In this document: positions 1-9,466 of the stretch, one piece after another | How positions within the stretch are numbered: the first letter of the stretch is position 1 | Layout of the letters: the number at the start of each line of letters is the position of its first letter | Source of the DNA: Pseudoalteromonas aurantia 208 | Lineage (GTDB): Bacteria > Pseudomonadota > Gammaproteobacteria > Enterobacterales > Alteromonadaceae | Direction: 5' to 3' | Assembly (NCBI RefSeq): GCF_014858725.1 | Contig: NZ_AQGV01000012.1 | Span: forward strand, 992,001 to 1,056,000 | Length of the DNA stretch: 64,000 bases | Notes under the pieces: model-generated | Told to the model about the DNA's origin: nothing | Databases searched by the model: none | The model's input: the letters and a program-made list of their open reading frames with translations, nothing else | Position numbers and translations under genes: made by a program

Positions 1-534
1 GATGCTGACGGTGTTGTTCGTCGTGAAGTGTCTGTAAATGGTTTAATCAACGGGCAGGGAGGCACCATGAGTGGGGCTGAATTCTCGTATCAACAGGCAT
101 TTGACTTTTTACCTGGTGTCTGGAGTGGCCTAGGTGCGGCGTTTAATTACACCTATAGCGACAGTGAGAGTGGTCGGATAGATTTAAATGGGGATGCTTT
201 ACCATTAGAAGATAACTCAAAAGAGTCTGCTAATGCGGTTTTATGGTATGAAAAATCAGGGTTCCAATTTAGATTGGCTGCGAATTACCGTGCTAAACGG
301 TTGGCTGAGATATCAGTGCCGTACGGTATGAGCGATACTGCGATTTGGACCGAACCGACGACTTATATTGATATATCTGCAAGTTATGACGTTCAAGATA
401 ATTTCACAGTATTCATGTCTGGGAGTAATCTGACTGAAGAGTATGAGACCAACTACGCGCAATGGAAAGACAATCGTATCTCTCAAAATATTTATGAACG
501 ACGCTTAACCTTTGGTGTTAGAGGGCGCTGGTAA
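1..534 (+). CDS. TonB-dependent receptor, C-terminal part (5' end outside window)
   Basis: The frame is open from the first base, so this is the 3' end of a longer gene. The visible 177 residues are beta-barrel-like: alternating aromatic and polar residues, a segment FTVFMSGSNLTEEYE (the 'xNLTxxxY' signature near the end of TonB receptors), and a terminal aromatic residue (GVRGRW) expected of an outer-membrane barrel. It lies just upstream of a sugar transporter, a ROK kinase and a hexosaminidase, so the substrate is plausibly chitin-derived oligosaccharides or N-acetylglucosamine. That substrate is inferred from context only; the barrel end does not identify a ligand. Confidence 0.85.
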   Translation, partial: DADGVVRREVSVNGLINGQGGTMSGAEFSYQQAFDFLPGVWSGLGAAFNYTYSDSESGRIDLNGDALPLEDNSKESANAVLWYEKSGFQFRLAANYRAKRLAEISVPYGMSDTAIWTEPTTYIDISASYDVQDNFTVFMSGSNLTEEYETNYAQWKDNRISQNIYERRLTFGVRGRW

Positions 535-663
535 GGTTTCTATTGATTGGCAAATTGAGGGTAACCCACCCACTTGATTTGTAGAGTCATGTTATTGATG
601 TCTGAGCGCCTAAAGTCACTGGTTTTATGCGTTCAGTCCCTACAAAGTAACGCATTCATAATT

Positions 664-735
664 TAAGGCAATGTCCTACTCCTTGAGTCATATGGTTTGT
701 TTGCCCGCAGACCACGCGCTAGTGCCATTGCCTTA
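664..735. promoter_or_regulatory. 10-bp inverted repeat upstream of the sugar transporter gene
   Basis: TAAGGCAATG at 664-673 is repeated exactly as its reverse complement CATTGCCTTA at 726-735, with about 52 bases between. The right arm ends about 21 bases before the transporter start codon. It could be a paired operator or a long-loop RNA structure sequestering the translation start. Function is not known; the arms do not match an operator I can name. Confidence 0.3.
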
Positions 736-756
736 TTCAATATTAAGGTTATTACA

Positions 757-2016
757 ATGAATCCTAAATATGCCGTTGTCTTGCTGGTACTTATGACATT
801 TTTTATGGTGTCGTTTATGACCAATATTTTAGGCCCTATTTTTCCAGAGTTGATAGCTGATTTTGGTATTGGCATTGCATTAGCGGGCTTTTTTCCATTT
901 GCTTTTTTTGCAGCCTACGGGGTGATGTCTATTCCGGCCGGTCTATTGGTGCAAACTGTAGGCGAGAAAAAAACGATGCTGATTGCTTTTGTATTGGCTG
1001 GTACTGGCTCTTTGATTTTTGCACTTTTCCCTCGTTTTACTATTGCAATGGTGGCGCTGTTTGCGATTGGCTGTGCAATGGCCTTATTACAAGTCGCGAT
1101 TAACCCGCTGTTGCGCGTTAGCGGGGGGAGTCAGTATTTTGCTATGTACTCTGTCCTTGCACAGCTTATATTTGGTGTAGCTGCCACCTTGTCTCCATTA
1201 GTTTACAGCTTTTTTGTTGAGCGTATTCAAAAGGGCTCAGGGTTAGGCTTAATATTTAAAGGATTAGTACCGAATGGAATGGAGTGGCTGAGTATGTATT
1301 GGCTATTCTCGGTACTGTGTTTTGGTATGACACTTTATGTTGCAGTTACGCCACTGGTTAAAGTAACACGATGTGAAAATGAACTACTCACAGTAAAACA
1401 GAGCCTTGCATTACTGAAAAAGCCGACAGTTTTGCGGTTTTTCTTTGCAATTGTCGCTTATGTCACCTTAGAGCAAGGCATTGCCAATTCCATTTCGTTA
1501 TTTTTGCACTCGTATCATCAGGTAGACGTTCAGACCCAAGGCGCGTTTGCGGTGAGTCAGTTCTGGATGTTACTTACCTTGGGATGTTTTATTGGATTAC
1601 TGTTGTTACGGTTCATCGACGCTCAAAAACTGCTCATGGGATTTAGTGCTGGAGCCGGAATCTCTTTAGTGGCAGCTCTTTTTAGTGATCAAGAGGGGGC
1701 AATATTTGGTTTTGCTACGATGGGGTTTTTCTTGTCAATTATGTGGTCGGTACTCGTGTCGTTGGGATTAAACTCAGTACGGGTTGGCCATGGTGCGGTT
1801 ACTGGCATTTTATGTACAGGTATCGTAGGTGGAGCAATGGTATCACCCATACTGGGGGTCGCGAGCGAAGTGCTTAACTCACAACGAAGTGCAATGCTGT
1901 TATTGCTGATACCGCTGGCTTATATATTTAGTGTTGGAGTATGGGCTAGACCGTTAGTTAAAAACCATACCGCCAAATTGTATAAGAAAAAAACGCAGGG
2001 GCAGCAATTATTATGA
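757..2016 (+). CDS. nagP: Sugar MFS transporter, probable N-acetylglucosamine permease (NagP-like)
   Basis: A 419-residue protein with about 12 hydrophobic segments, the size and layout of the FucP/NagP branch of the major facilitator superfamily, which imports sugars with protons across the inner membrane. A longer frame opens at 697, but the ATG at 757 is preferred: it has an AAGG ribosome site upstream and the protein then begins MNPKYAVVLLVLMTFF directly into the first membrane helix. The stop overlaps the next gene's start (ATGA), so the ROK kinase is translationally coupled. Neighbouring TonB receptor, kinase and hexosaminidase favour N-acetylglucosamine as substrate, as in the Shewanella/Alteromonadales chitin pathways; this is inferred from context. 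Confidence 0.75.
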   Translation: MNPKYAVVLLVLMTFFMVSFMTNILGPIFPELIADFGIGIALAGFFPFAFFAAYGVMSIPAGLLVQTVGEKKTMLIAFVLAGTGSLIFALFPRFTIAMVALFAIGCAMALLQVAINPLLRVSGGSQYFAMYSVLAQLIFGVAATLSPLVYSFFVERIQKGSGLGLIFKGLVPNGMEWLSMYWLFSVLCFGMTLYVAVTPLVKVTRCENELLTVKQSLALLKKPTVLRFFFAIVAYVTLEQGIANSISLFLHSYHQVDVQTQGAFAVSQFWMLLTLGCFIGLLLLRFIDAQKLLMGFSAGAGISLVAALFSDQEGAIFGFATMGFFLSIMWSVLVSLGLNSVRVGHGAVTGILCTGIVGGAMVSPILGVASEVLNSQRSAMLLLLIPLAYIFSVGVWARPLVKNHTAKLYKKKTQGQQLL

Positions 2017-2879
2017 GTCATATTATATGTATAGATTTAGGAGGCACAAAAGCCCATGTTGCTCAGGTATCAAAGTCAGGTCTTGGCCAAGTATATCGCC
2101 ATGATGTGCCACGTCGTGGTACTAAACAAGAAGTCAATGATTTTATCGAGTATCTCGTTGAGTCAAATATGACCCGTCAGAGTACGGGAATTGCGATCGG
2201 CGTTCCCAGTGCAGTACGCATCAGCGATGGGCATATTATCGATACAGTGAATATCCCAAACTGGCATGATGTTTCGTTAAAGCACAATTTAATGCATCGC
2301 TTTTGCGTAGAAACCTATGTGCAAAATGATGCAAATTGCTTCACCTTAGGTGAATATTACTACGGCCCTCATTTACCGACTGATAACTTAGTTGGCGTGA
2401 CACTCGGAACAGGGTTGGGTTCTGGAATCGTACTCAATGGTGCGTTATATACGGGGAGAAATGGTTTTGCTGGTGAATTTGGTAGTTTTCCTTATTTAGA
2501 TGGCATAATCGAAGATTATACCAGTGGACAGTTTTTTAAGAGGTTCGCGACTGATGGCGCAAAAGAAGCAGAGAAGGCCAATCTTGGAGATTTAAAGGCA
2601 CTAAATATGTTCGTTCAATTAGGCGAACACTTGGGTAATGCATTGGCACATGTCTTATTAGCATTTGACCCGGATAAAATTGTGTTAGGTGGCTCAGTGG
2701 CACACTCTTTTCCTTTGTTCAGCCAAAGCATGTTTAGCACATTAAAACAACGTAGTCATAGCGCATTGGCTGAGCATGTGCAGGTCCAGCCGAGTCGATT
2801 GCAGTATGCCCCGCTACTAGGTGCTTATGCAGGATTCACCAATCAGCTTATTTATAGCAAGGAGCTATCGGATGTATAA
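2013..2879 (+). CDS. nagK: ROK-family sugar kinase, probable N-acetylglucosamine kinase
   Basis: A 288-residue ROK kinase. The N-terminal phosphate-binding loop reads CIDLGGTKAHVAQV, the catalytic region contains the NDANCFTLGE segment with the expected Asp, and a second glycine-rich loop reads GVTLGTGLGSGI. ROK proteins of this length without an N-terminal helix-turn-helix are kinases rather than repressors. The usual ROK zinc motif (CxCGxxGCxE) is absent: the corresponding stretch is GEFGSFPYLDG, so this is a divergent member. It overlaps the upstream transporter by 4 bases and its last codons overlap the next gene's start. Phosphorylation of imported GlcNAc is inferred from the cluster. 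Confidence 0.75.
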   Translation: MSHIICIDLGGTKAHVAQVSKSGLGQVYRHDVPRRGTKQEVNDFIEYLVESNMTRQSTGIAIGVPSAVRISDGHIIDTVNIPNWHDVSLKHNLMHRFCVETYVQNDANCFTLGEYYYGPHLPTDNLVGVTLGTGLGSGIVLNGALYTGRNGFAGEFGSFPYLDGIIEDYTSGQFFKRFATDGAKEAEKANLGDLKALNMFVQLGEHLGNALAHVLLAFDPDKIVLGGSVAHSFPLFSQSMFSTLKQRSHSALAEHVQVQPSRLQYAPLLGAYAGFTNQLIYSKELSDV

Positions 2880-5415
2880 ATATGTGTTAGGGTTATTGGC
2901 GTGTGCTATCAGCGTGAATGTATTTGCCATGAATCAACCGCAATTAGATTCAATGGCAAAAGATTTAAAAGTCATTTACACATTACTTGATGCGAATTCT
3001 GCTTGTCCGGCGAAGGTGCAACAATGTTATTTATCGGAACTGTCATTGACATTACCCTATGACCTTAATAGTCATAACTGGGCTATCTATTTTAGTCAAT
3101 TAATGCCTATTGTTCATAGCTCTAATAGCGAGTTTGAGATCACGCATATAAATGGGGATCTACATCGCTTATCACCGTCAAAAATGTTTAGTGGTTTTGC
3201 TGGTGGAGATGCACATCGGATCCGCTTTTATACTCAAGATTCACAAATAACGCGCTCTGAGTTTATGCCAAATTATATCCTAGCAGATAGTGAGGGGCTA
3301 TTAAGTGCTAAAGTCATCGCGAGTACAATCCCTACCGTTGACCCTGAAACAGGTTTGGAGGTTCAGCCATATTTGGCGCCTTTCAATACAATGTCTCAAT
3401 TACGAATTCACGAGCGTGATAAAACACCGTGGATGGGGACTAAATATCTATTTGAAAATGCGTTGCGGCCTGTACTGACTGAAGCGCCAATTGACATTAT
3501 TCCAAAACCAAAGACACTGATACTTAGCTCAGAGCCGGTGGTCAGCATTCAAAATGGTATTAAATTATCACTGGTTAATATTAAGCGTGAAGGCATTTCA
3601 CAGGCTTTATTTAGGTTGTCAACATTGGGTATTCATGAGCAAGAGCAGGGGTTTAATGTAAACATCAAACGCACGACCACAGCAACGTTGGCGGAGCAAG
3701 CTTATACCTTGAAGATATCAGCGCAGGCTGTAAATATAGAGGCTGCAACGGAGCAAGGGGCGTTTTATGCATTACAAAGTTTAATCGGCTTATTGAATAT
3801 AGAAACGCACACACTGCCTCAGGTTGATATAACTGATGCACCGCATTATATGTTTAGAGGTTTGCACATTGACAGCGCAAGAAATTTTAGGTCAAAGCAG
3901 TTTATTTTAGAGACGATAACGCATATGGCCAGCTATAAGCTTAACCGGTTACACTTACATCTAGCAGATGATGAGGGCTGGCGACTAGAAATTGCAGGGC
4001 TACCTGAGTTGACGGAGGTGGGTTCGACTCGGTGCTTTGACCTATCAGAGCAACGTTGTTTATTACCTCAACTGGGGGCTGGTAATGCACCTGATGCAAG
4101 TATCAATGGCTTTTATAGTCGTCAGGACTATATTGATATTTTACAGCATGCGAAACGACACCATGTTGAGGTTATCCCTTCGTTAGACATGCCAGGTCAC
4201 TCACGAGCGGCAATCGTATCAATGGAAGCACGCTTTGAGCGTTTGATGGCACAAAACCTTGAAAGAGATGCACTCAAATACCGTTTGGTTGAACCACAAG
4301 ACTTGAGTCGCTATCGCTCGATTCAGCACTATAGCGACAATACTTTGAATGTATGCTTAGAGCAAACTTATCAATTTATAGATAAGGTACTCACCGAAGT
4401 GCAAACATTGCACGAAGCCGCTGAAGTGCCTTTAAAAATCTACCATATTGGTGCAGATGAAACCGCTGGTGCATGGCTGAATTCTCCTGCATGTAGCGTA
4501 CTTAAGTATTCAGAACCATCTTTAAATGGTTACTTTATTGAGCGTATTAGTAAAATAGTGACCGATAAAGGGGTTGAAGTTGCGGGGTGGAGCGATGGTT
4601 TAGATGATGTGCGGGTAAAAAATATGCCTCATGTTGTGCAGAGTAATGTATGGGGAACACTGGCTCATGGAGGCCATCAAGTTGCACACCGCCATATAAA
4701 TAGAAATTGGAATGTCATTGTGTCAAATCCTGATGTGACATATTTCGATTTTCCTTATGAGTCACATCCAATGGAACGAGGTAACCACTGGGCTACGCGG
4801 GCGGTGAATACACGTAAAGTTTTTGAGTTTATGCCTGATAACTTACCGGCACATGCAGAGCTTTGGCATAATAATTATGCACGTTCATATATCGCAGATG
4901 ATACTTCGAGTAGATTAGAAAAAGGCGTAAGTGCAAAAGGAATACAAGGACACCTCTGGTCTGAAATGATCCGTACAGATGAACAAGCAGAATATATGCT
5001 GTATCCACGCTTATTGGCGTTAGCAGAACGAGCTTGGCACAAACCAGACTGGGCGTTACGATACAAAGAAAGTCGCTCTTTCGATAAAAATACGACTTTT
5101 ATGACGAAAGGTGCTCTGCAAGCAAGAGAAAAAGATTGGCAAAGATTTATTGCTTTAGTGGGTTTTAAAGAAATTCCTAAACTGGCTTCCCAAGGGGTGT
5201 TTTACCGCCTGCCAAGTGTTGCAGCTGGCAAAAGTGAGTCAGGTCAGTTAATGGTTTTTACTGAGATCCCAGGGTTTGATATTGAAGTAAAAACATTGAA
5301 TGGCTGGCAAGCTGTCAGTCCAAAGATGTTGCACTCTACCGCGTTGGCTGTACGTGCTAAATTAGGAAGAAGAGTCGGTAGAGCCTTGCCTGTATCGGAC
5401 CACGTTCTTGAATGA
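2872..5415 (+). CDS. Beta-N-acetylhexosaminidase / chitobiase, GH20
   Basis: An 847-residue exported glycoside hydrolase that releases N-acetylhexosamine from chitin oligosaccharides. The ATG at 2872 has an AAGGAG site at 2859-2864 and begins with a signal peptide (MYKYVLGLLACAISVNVFA); an upstream in-frame ATG at 2821 lies inside the kinase gene and is not preferred. Domains: N-terminal carbohydrate-binding-like domain (about 30-190), GH20b domain (about 210-320), TIM barrel (about 325-740), small C-terminal domain. The catalytic Asp-Glu pair of family 20 is D529-E530 in HIGADE. The start overlaps the kinase stop by 8 bases, so transporter, kinase and hydrolase form one operon. Confidence 0.9.
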   Translation: MYKYVLGLLACAISVNVFAMNQPQLDSMAKDLKVIYTLLDANSACPAKVQQCYLSELSLTLPYDLNSHNWAIYFSQLMPIVHSSNSEFEITHINGDLHRLSPSKMFSGFAGGDAHRIRFYTQDSQITRSEFMPNYILADSEGLLSAKVIASTIPTVDPETGLEVQPYLAPFNTMSQLRIHERDKTPWMGTKYLFENALRPVLTEAPIDIIPKPKTLILSSEPVVSIQNGIKLSLVNIKREGISQALFRLSTLGIHEQEQGFNVNIKRTTTATLAEQAYTLKISAQAVNIEAATEQGAFYALQSLIGLLNIETHTLPQVDITDAPHYMFRGLHIDSARNFRSKQFILETITHMASYKLNRLHLHLADDEGWRLEIAGLPELTEVGSTRCFDLSEQRCLLPQLGAGNAPDASINGFYSRQDYIDILQHAKRHHVEVIPSLDMPGHSRAAIVSMEARFERLMAQNLERDALKYRLVEPQDLSRYRSIQHYSDNTLNVCLEQTYQFIDKVLTEVQTLHEAAEVPLKIYHIGADETAGAWLNSPACSVLKYSEPSLNGYFIERISKIVTDKGVEVAGWSDGLDDVRVKNMPHVVQSNVWGTLAHGGHQVAHRHINRNWNVIVSNPDVTYFDFPYESHPMERGNHWATRAVNTRKVFEFMPDNLPAHAELWHNNYARSYIADDTSSRLEKGVSAKGIQGHLWSEMIRTDEQAEYMLYPRLLALAERAWHKPDWALRYKESRSFDKNTTFMTKGALQAREKDWQRFIALVGFKEIPKLASQGVFYRLPSVAAGKSESGQLMVFTEIPGFDIEVKTLNGWQAVSPKMLHSTALAVRAKLGRRVGRALPVSDHVLE

Positions 5416-5435
5416 GTATGGTGTTATGAGAGCGT

Positions 5436-5465
5436 AAAGAGGCTTTTAGTGGGAGCCTCTTTTTT
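5436..5465 (+). terminator. Rho-independent terminator after hexosaminidase gene
   Basis: AAAGAGGCT pairs with AGCCTCTTT around a 9-base loop and is followed by a T run. It ends the nag-type operon and lies just before the convergent dehydrogenase gene. Confidence 0.8.
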
Positions 5466-5470
5466 ATGTG

Positions 5471-6451
5471 CTATATGACTTGATTCGTTAACGGTAGATC
5501 TGACGTGCACTCAGAGAGATTTTCAATGGTAACGTTGGCTATTTGTGTCAACGCTTCTTGGGTGAAGAAACCTTGATGACCTGTAACGAGTACATTTGGA
5601 AAGCTGATAAGTCTACTAAATATATCGTCTTGAATGATTTCTTGGCTACGATCTTTAAAAAACAACTCAGATTCTTGCTCGTACACATCAAGGCCTAAAT
5701 ATCCAACAGTTTGGTTTTTTAACGCGTAAATGCATGCTTTGCTGTCAATGAGTGCACCGCGACTGGTATTGATTAACATCACGCCGGGTTTCATTTTTCC
5801 AAACGCTTGCTCATCAAGCAAATGATAGGTCGCATCATTTAACGGGCAGTGCAAACTAATAATATCACTTTGTGTCAATAGCATGTCGAATGTTACTTTT
5901 GTATAACTGCCTTCCCCTATATTCGGATCATACACTAAAACATTTGCACCAAAGCCATTTAATATAGCAATCAACGCTTGGCCAATTTTCCCTGCTCCGA
6001 TAATACCTACCGTTTTATTGTGTAAATTGAAACCAAGCAACCCATTGAGGTCGAAATTATCCTCTCTTACCCTGTTGTAAGCTTTATGTGTTTTTCTACT
6101 TAATGTTAGCATCAGGGCAATACAATGCTCAGCAACGGCTTCTGGGCTGTATGCAGGCACGCGAACAACTTTGATGTTTAATTTATTAGCAGTGGTCATA
6201 TCAACATTGTTAAAGCCGGCACATCTTAGAGCAATAAAGCGAATACCCAGTGAGGCTAATATATTGAGTACCTGCTGATCAGCGGTATCATTGACAAATA
6301 TGCACACGGCGTCAAACCCTTTACACAATGATGCTGTGTGTTCGGATAATGACTCATTAAAACACTTAATATTTAATTCTGGATGAGTACTAAGTGCTTT
6401 ATCAAAAAATGGTTGTTCATAACTTTGCGAACTGAATAGGGCTATCTTCAT
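5471..6451 (-). CDS. ldhA: D-2-hydroxyacid dehydrogenase, D-lactate dehydrogenase type
   Basis: A 326-residue NAD-dependent dehydrogenase, probably reducing pyruvate to D-lactate in the cytosol. The Rossmann motif GAGKIG is at 152-157; the catalytic triad of the family is visible as R231 (NTSRGALID), E258 (DVYEQES) and H292 (TGHQGFF). The segment ALRCAGFNNVDM is characteristic of the LdhA branch rather than of SerA or glyoxylate reductases. Its start overlaps the end of the upstream glutathione peroxidase gene by about 35 bases, so the two are cotranscribed. Specific substrate is not proven by sequence. Confidence 0.82.
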   Translation of the reverse strand: MKIALFSSQSYEQPFFDKALSTHPELNIKCFNESLSEHTASLCKGFDAVCIFVNDTADQQVLNILASLGIRFIALRCAGFNNVDMTTANKLNIKVVRVPAYSPEAVAEHCIALMLTLSRKTHKAYNRVREDNFDLNGLLGFNLHNKTVGIIGAGKIGQALIAILNGFGANVLVYDPNIGEGSYTKVTFDMLLTQSDIISLHCPLNDATYHLLDEQAFGKMKPGVMLINTSRGALIDSKACIYALKNQTVGYLGLDVYEQESELFFKDRSQEIIQDDIFSRLISFPNVLVTGHQGFFTQEALTQIANVTIENLSECTSDLPLTNQVI

Positions 6452-6932
6452 TGTATAAATGGCTCTCTATAACCGGTCTTAGTGTATCTGGTTTGGTGCG
6501 AGGTGCGTATCTTGATACTAGCTCACCTTCTGAGTTTACTAAAAACTTAGTAAAGTTCCACTTAATTGCTCGGTTTTGTGAGATTCCACGAGTGTGTGAT
6601 TTTAAGTAGTTAAACAATGGGTGTGCATCAGGGCCATTGACTTGTACTTTGTTACAAATCATAAAGCTAAGATCAAAATGACTGTTATAAAACTCTTTTA
6701 ACATTGCATCTTCAAGTGGCTCATTACGGCCAAATTGATTACAGGGAAACGCTAGAATTTCAAGCCCAAACGAATGATATTTTTTATACATTTTTTCGAG
6801 CGCACTAAGCTGTGCTGCGAAGCTACATTTACTGGCAATATTGATAATGAGTACAGGTTTACCCTGCAATTGCTTCAATGCGATTGTTTCACCGTTGAGT
6901 AGCTGTACACTATAACGATAAATTGTTTCCAT
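6417..6932 (-). CDS. Glutathione peroxidase family protein (BtuE-like thiol peroxidase)
   Basis: A 171-residue peroxidase that reduces hydroperoxides. The active-site tetrad is present: C36 (ASKCSF), Q66 (PCNQFG), W125 and N126 (KWNFTKF). Cysteine replaces selenocysteine, as in most bacterial members. Two ATGs are possible; the one at 6941 sits only one base from the GGAG ribosome site, whereas the ATG at 6932 has about 10 bases of spacing, so 6932 is chosen. The N-terminal 'KCGF' resolving context is altered to KCSFAAQ. The 3' end overlaps the ldhA-like start, indicating a two-gene operon. Confidence 0.85.
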   Translation of the reverse strand: METIYRYSVQLLNGETIALKQLQGKPVLIINIASKCSFAAQLSALEKMYKKYHSFGLEILAFPCNQFGRNEPLEDAMLKEFYNSHFDLSFMICNKVQVNGPDAHPLFNYLKSHTRGISQNRAIKWNFTKFLVNSEGELVSRYAPRTKPDTLRPVIESHLYNEDSPIQFAKL

Positions 6933-7070
6933 TTGACTCATACTCCTTCACGGGCATGTTGTAAGTAGTGTTTTAACTACCTTATTAGTGATTTAAATTT
7001 GCTATACGCCAATTACTTGGGGTATAAAAACTCCATTGTTAATACCATAGCAGCGAAATAGGACAGAATT

Positions 7071-7964
7071 ATGTCAATGAAAGTGGCGTTTATCGGATTG
7101 GGGGTAATGGGATATCCAATGGCTGGACATTTGGTCAGCGCAGGATACGAAGTCACGGTGTATAACAGAACGACAGCAAAAGCACAGCAATGGACAGAGC
7201 AACATGCAGGTAGCTATGCTCAAACACCGAAACTAGCGGCTAGCGGTGCAGACATCGTGTTTATGTGTGTCGGTAATGATGATGATTTACGGTCTGTCGT
7301 CTATGGTGCAGATGGGGTACTCGCCGGTATGCACCCTGGGGCTATTTTAGTCGATCATACGACGACCTCGGCAACGGTTGCATGTGAGGTTGCAGCGGTG
7401 GCAGCAAAACAAAATATCTCGTTCATTGATGCGCCAGTATCTGGTGGGCAAGCTGGTGCGGAAAATGGGGTGCTTACGGTGATGGCTGGTGGCGACCAAA
7501 TAAGTTTCGAGGTAGTTCAACCAGTGATGGCTGCATTTAGTCGTTTTAGTCAGTTATTGGGTGATGTCGGCAGTGGGCAAACTTGCAAAATGGTTAATCA
7601 AATATGTATTGCAGGTGTTGTGCAAGGTCTCGCTGAAGGTCTGCACTTTGCAAAACAAGCTGGGTTAAACACTGAACAGGTTATTAAAACGATTTCTAAA
7701 GGAGCTGCGGGCTCTTGGCAAATGGAAAATCGTTATAAAACAATGATTGCAGGAGAGTATGATTTTGGTTTTGCAGTAGATTGGATGCGTAAAGATTTAG
7801 GGATTGCACTAGATGAGGCACGTAATAATGGCGCTTCTTTACCATTGACGGCGACGGTTGATCAATATTATGCCGATGTACAAGCATTCGGTGGCGGTCG
7901 TTTTGATACATCGAGCCTACTGGCGCGATTAGATGCATTGCATCAGGCCAAGAAAAAGCAATAG
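7071..7964 (+). CDS. NAD(P)-dependent beta-hydroxyacid dehydrogenase (3-hydroxyisobutyrate dehydrogenase family)
   Basis: A 297-residue member of the HIBADH / tartronate semialdehyde reductase family. The N-terminal dinucleotide motif is FIGLGVMGYPMAGHL (G9, G11, G14), the substrate-binding segment DAPVSGGQAGAENG follows, and the catalytic lysine is K173 in CKMVNQ. The ATG has an AGGA site 8 bases upstream. It stands alone, divergent from glutathione peroxidase and convergent with the serine-hydrolase gene, so context does not identify a substrate; 3-hydroxyisobutyrate, tartronate semialdehyde or succinic semialdehyde are all possible within the family. Confidence 0.85.
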   Translation: MSMKVAFIGLGVMGYPMAGHLVSAGYEVTVYNRTTAKAQQWTEQHAGSYAQTPKLAASGADIVFMCVGNDDDLRSVVYGADGVLAGMHPGAILVDHTTTSATVACEVAAVAAKQNISFIDAPVSGGQAGAENGVLTVMAGGDQISFEVVQPVMAAFSRFSQLLGDVGSGQTCKMVNQICIAGVVQGLAEGLHFAKQAGLNTEQVIKTISKGAAGSWQMENRYKTMIAGEYDFGFAVDWMRKDLGIALDEARNNGASLPLTATVDQYYADVQAFGGGRFDTSSLLARLDALHQAKKKQ

Positions 7965-7981
7965 GTGTGCTCTAAATTGGA

Positions 7982-8007
7982 AGGAATGACGGGTTAACCG
8001 CCATTCC
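7982..8007. terminator. Possible bidirectional hairpin between convergent genes
   Basis: AGGAATG-A-CGG pairs with CCG-C-CATTCCT around a five-base loop, with one internal mismatch. There is no strong T run on either side, so termination is only suggested by the position between two convergent genes. Confidence 0.4.
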
Positions 8008-8015
8008 TGATTGAA

Positions 8016-9200
8016 CTACTGAGCGTTATAGCGTTCTAGCATAACCGCAATGGCTTGCTCTACAGCTTCTCTTGCTTGTGTTGTACTTCCGTTTGTAACC
8101 GCCAGTAATGCAATATTCTCTTCTGGAATGATGAGGTTATCGAGGTAAAATGATCCAGTAAATCCGTTATGGTGAAACTGATTGTTTTCTTTTAATATCC
8201 ACCCTAGTCCATAGCTTTCACTGACAGGTGAATGCATGTGTGCGTAACTGTCAGTACTTACAATATTACCTTTGCCCATTGCACCAGATAAGTGGGCTTG
8301 TAAGTACAGTGATAAATCGTGAAGGTTGGTATTTATTGTGCCAGCAGGACCTATGACTTTTGGAAGGCTAACTCTATCAGCTGCGGTGATTGCATGCCAC
8401 TGTCCGTCACGTATCTGATGACCACTTGGTTGATTGTCAGGATCCATAAAGCTAGCAGTACCAAAATCAATAAGGTTCATCTCTAAAGGAATGACAATTT
8501 CCTGAGCAACAAGCGCTTCCCAAGATTGACCCGTAACACGTTCTAACATGTGACCTGCGAGTACATATCCGGCATTACTATATAAGAATGTACCTTTTGT
8601 GGTTTCAGGTTCTGTATTAAGTAGCTCAATGGTCCATGAATACCTTTGTTCTGTCATTGATCTTTGATCCATATGCCATTGACCAGTAAACATACTGTCT
8701 AAATCTCGCTTTAACCCAGACGTCATTGATAATAAATCTCGAAGTGTAAGGTGTTCATATTCGGGTTTAATTTTTCCAGATAATTCAGGGAAGATTTCTA
8801 ATACATCACTTTCTAGTGAGATCAACCCTTGTTCAACAAGCCGGGATGCAACTGTTGCCGTGATTGATTTAGTGAATGACCCAATTGACCAACGATCTTC
8901 AGTCGTGACGAGTGTTGGTTGACCACTGATACGATATCCACTCACATCCATTTCTAAAAGTGCATCACTACTGACGATAAAAGCAGCCAAAGCAGGCATG
9001 TTGTATTGCGTACGTATTGCTTCGAGTTCTTCATGGAGTTTTTCGTCTCCAGTTTTACCATAAAGCAGTTCAGGCTCAGTTGCTTTTAATTTTGGTTGCT
9101 CAGTATAGCTGGAAGAATCGCTGCCACATGCAATTAATAGGGTTAGGGTAATGAACACAATGATAGAGTGCACAAGACCGTTTTTAATATTTAAATACAC
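8016..9200 (-). CDS. Serine hydrolase lipoprotein, class C beta-lactamase / esterase-like
   Basis: A 394-residue exported protein of the beta-lactamase-related serine hydrolase family (Pfam beta-lactamase). The start is GTG, with AAGGA about 8 bases upstream. The N-terminus is a lipoprotein signal ending LTLLIACGS with lipidation expected on C25. The nucleophile motif is S108-F-T-K111 and the second motif is Y207-S-N209; the third motif appears as HNG in FHHNGFTGSF where classic enzymes have KTG. Most proteins like this are D-alanyl peptidases, esterases or orphan hydrolases rather than resistance enzymes; a resistance role is not supported. Confidence 0.82.
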   Translation of the reverse strand: MYLNIKNGLVHSIIVFITLTLLIACGSDSSSYTEQPKLKATEPELLYGKTGDEKLHEELEAIRTQYNMPALAAFIVSSDALLEMDVSGYRISGQPTLVTTEDRWSIGSFTKSITATVASRLVEQGLISLESDVLEIFPELSGKIKPEYEHLTLRDLLSMTSGLKRDLDSMFTGQWHMDQRSMTEQRYSWTIELLNTEPETTKGTFLYSNAGYVLAGHMLERVTGQSWEALVAQEIVIPLEMNLIDFGTASFMDPDNQPSGHQIRDGQWHAITAADRVSLPKVIGPAGTINTNLHDLSLYLQAHLSGAMGKGNIVSTDSYAHMHSPVSESYGLGWILKENNQFHHNGFTGSFYLDNLIIPEENIALLAVTNGSTTQAREAVEQAIAVMLERYNAQ

Positions 9201-9466
9201 AAAAATTCCTTGTTGATTTTAAAACCAACAATTGTAAACTATTTATATTTCTTTGTGGTTAAAATGAATACAAAAAGTTTTTTGTATTCAAAGGTTAGAT
9301 TCTTGGTGGTTGAAGAAAGGGGAGCACCTTCATCTTTATCTCCCCCAGTATTAAAGCCCGTTAACTTATATTGCCAATCAATAAGTCAAGGAGCAGAGGG
9401 ATCCGTTAGGTGACTTTAGCCTCCATTTTAGTTTATCAGCATGATGATGTAATAGACTCAGCAAGC

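Noticed and set aside
8016..9200. Beta-lactam resistance gene
   Set aside because: The protein has SxxK and YxN but an HNG third motif and belongs to the broad serine-hydrolase group; no evidence of resistance.
9210..9413. 67-codon frame between the serine hydrolase and chemoreceptor genes
   Set aside because: Lacks a ribosome site and family likeness; the region is short AT-rich spacer.
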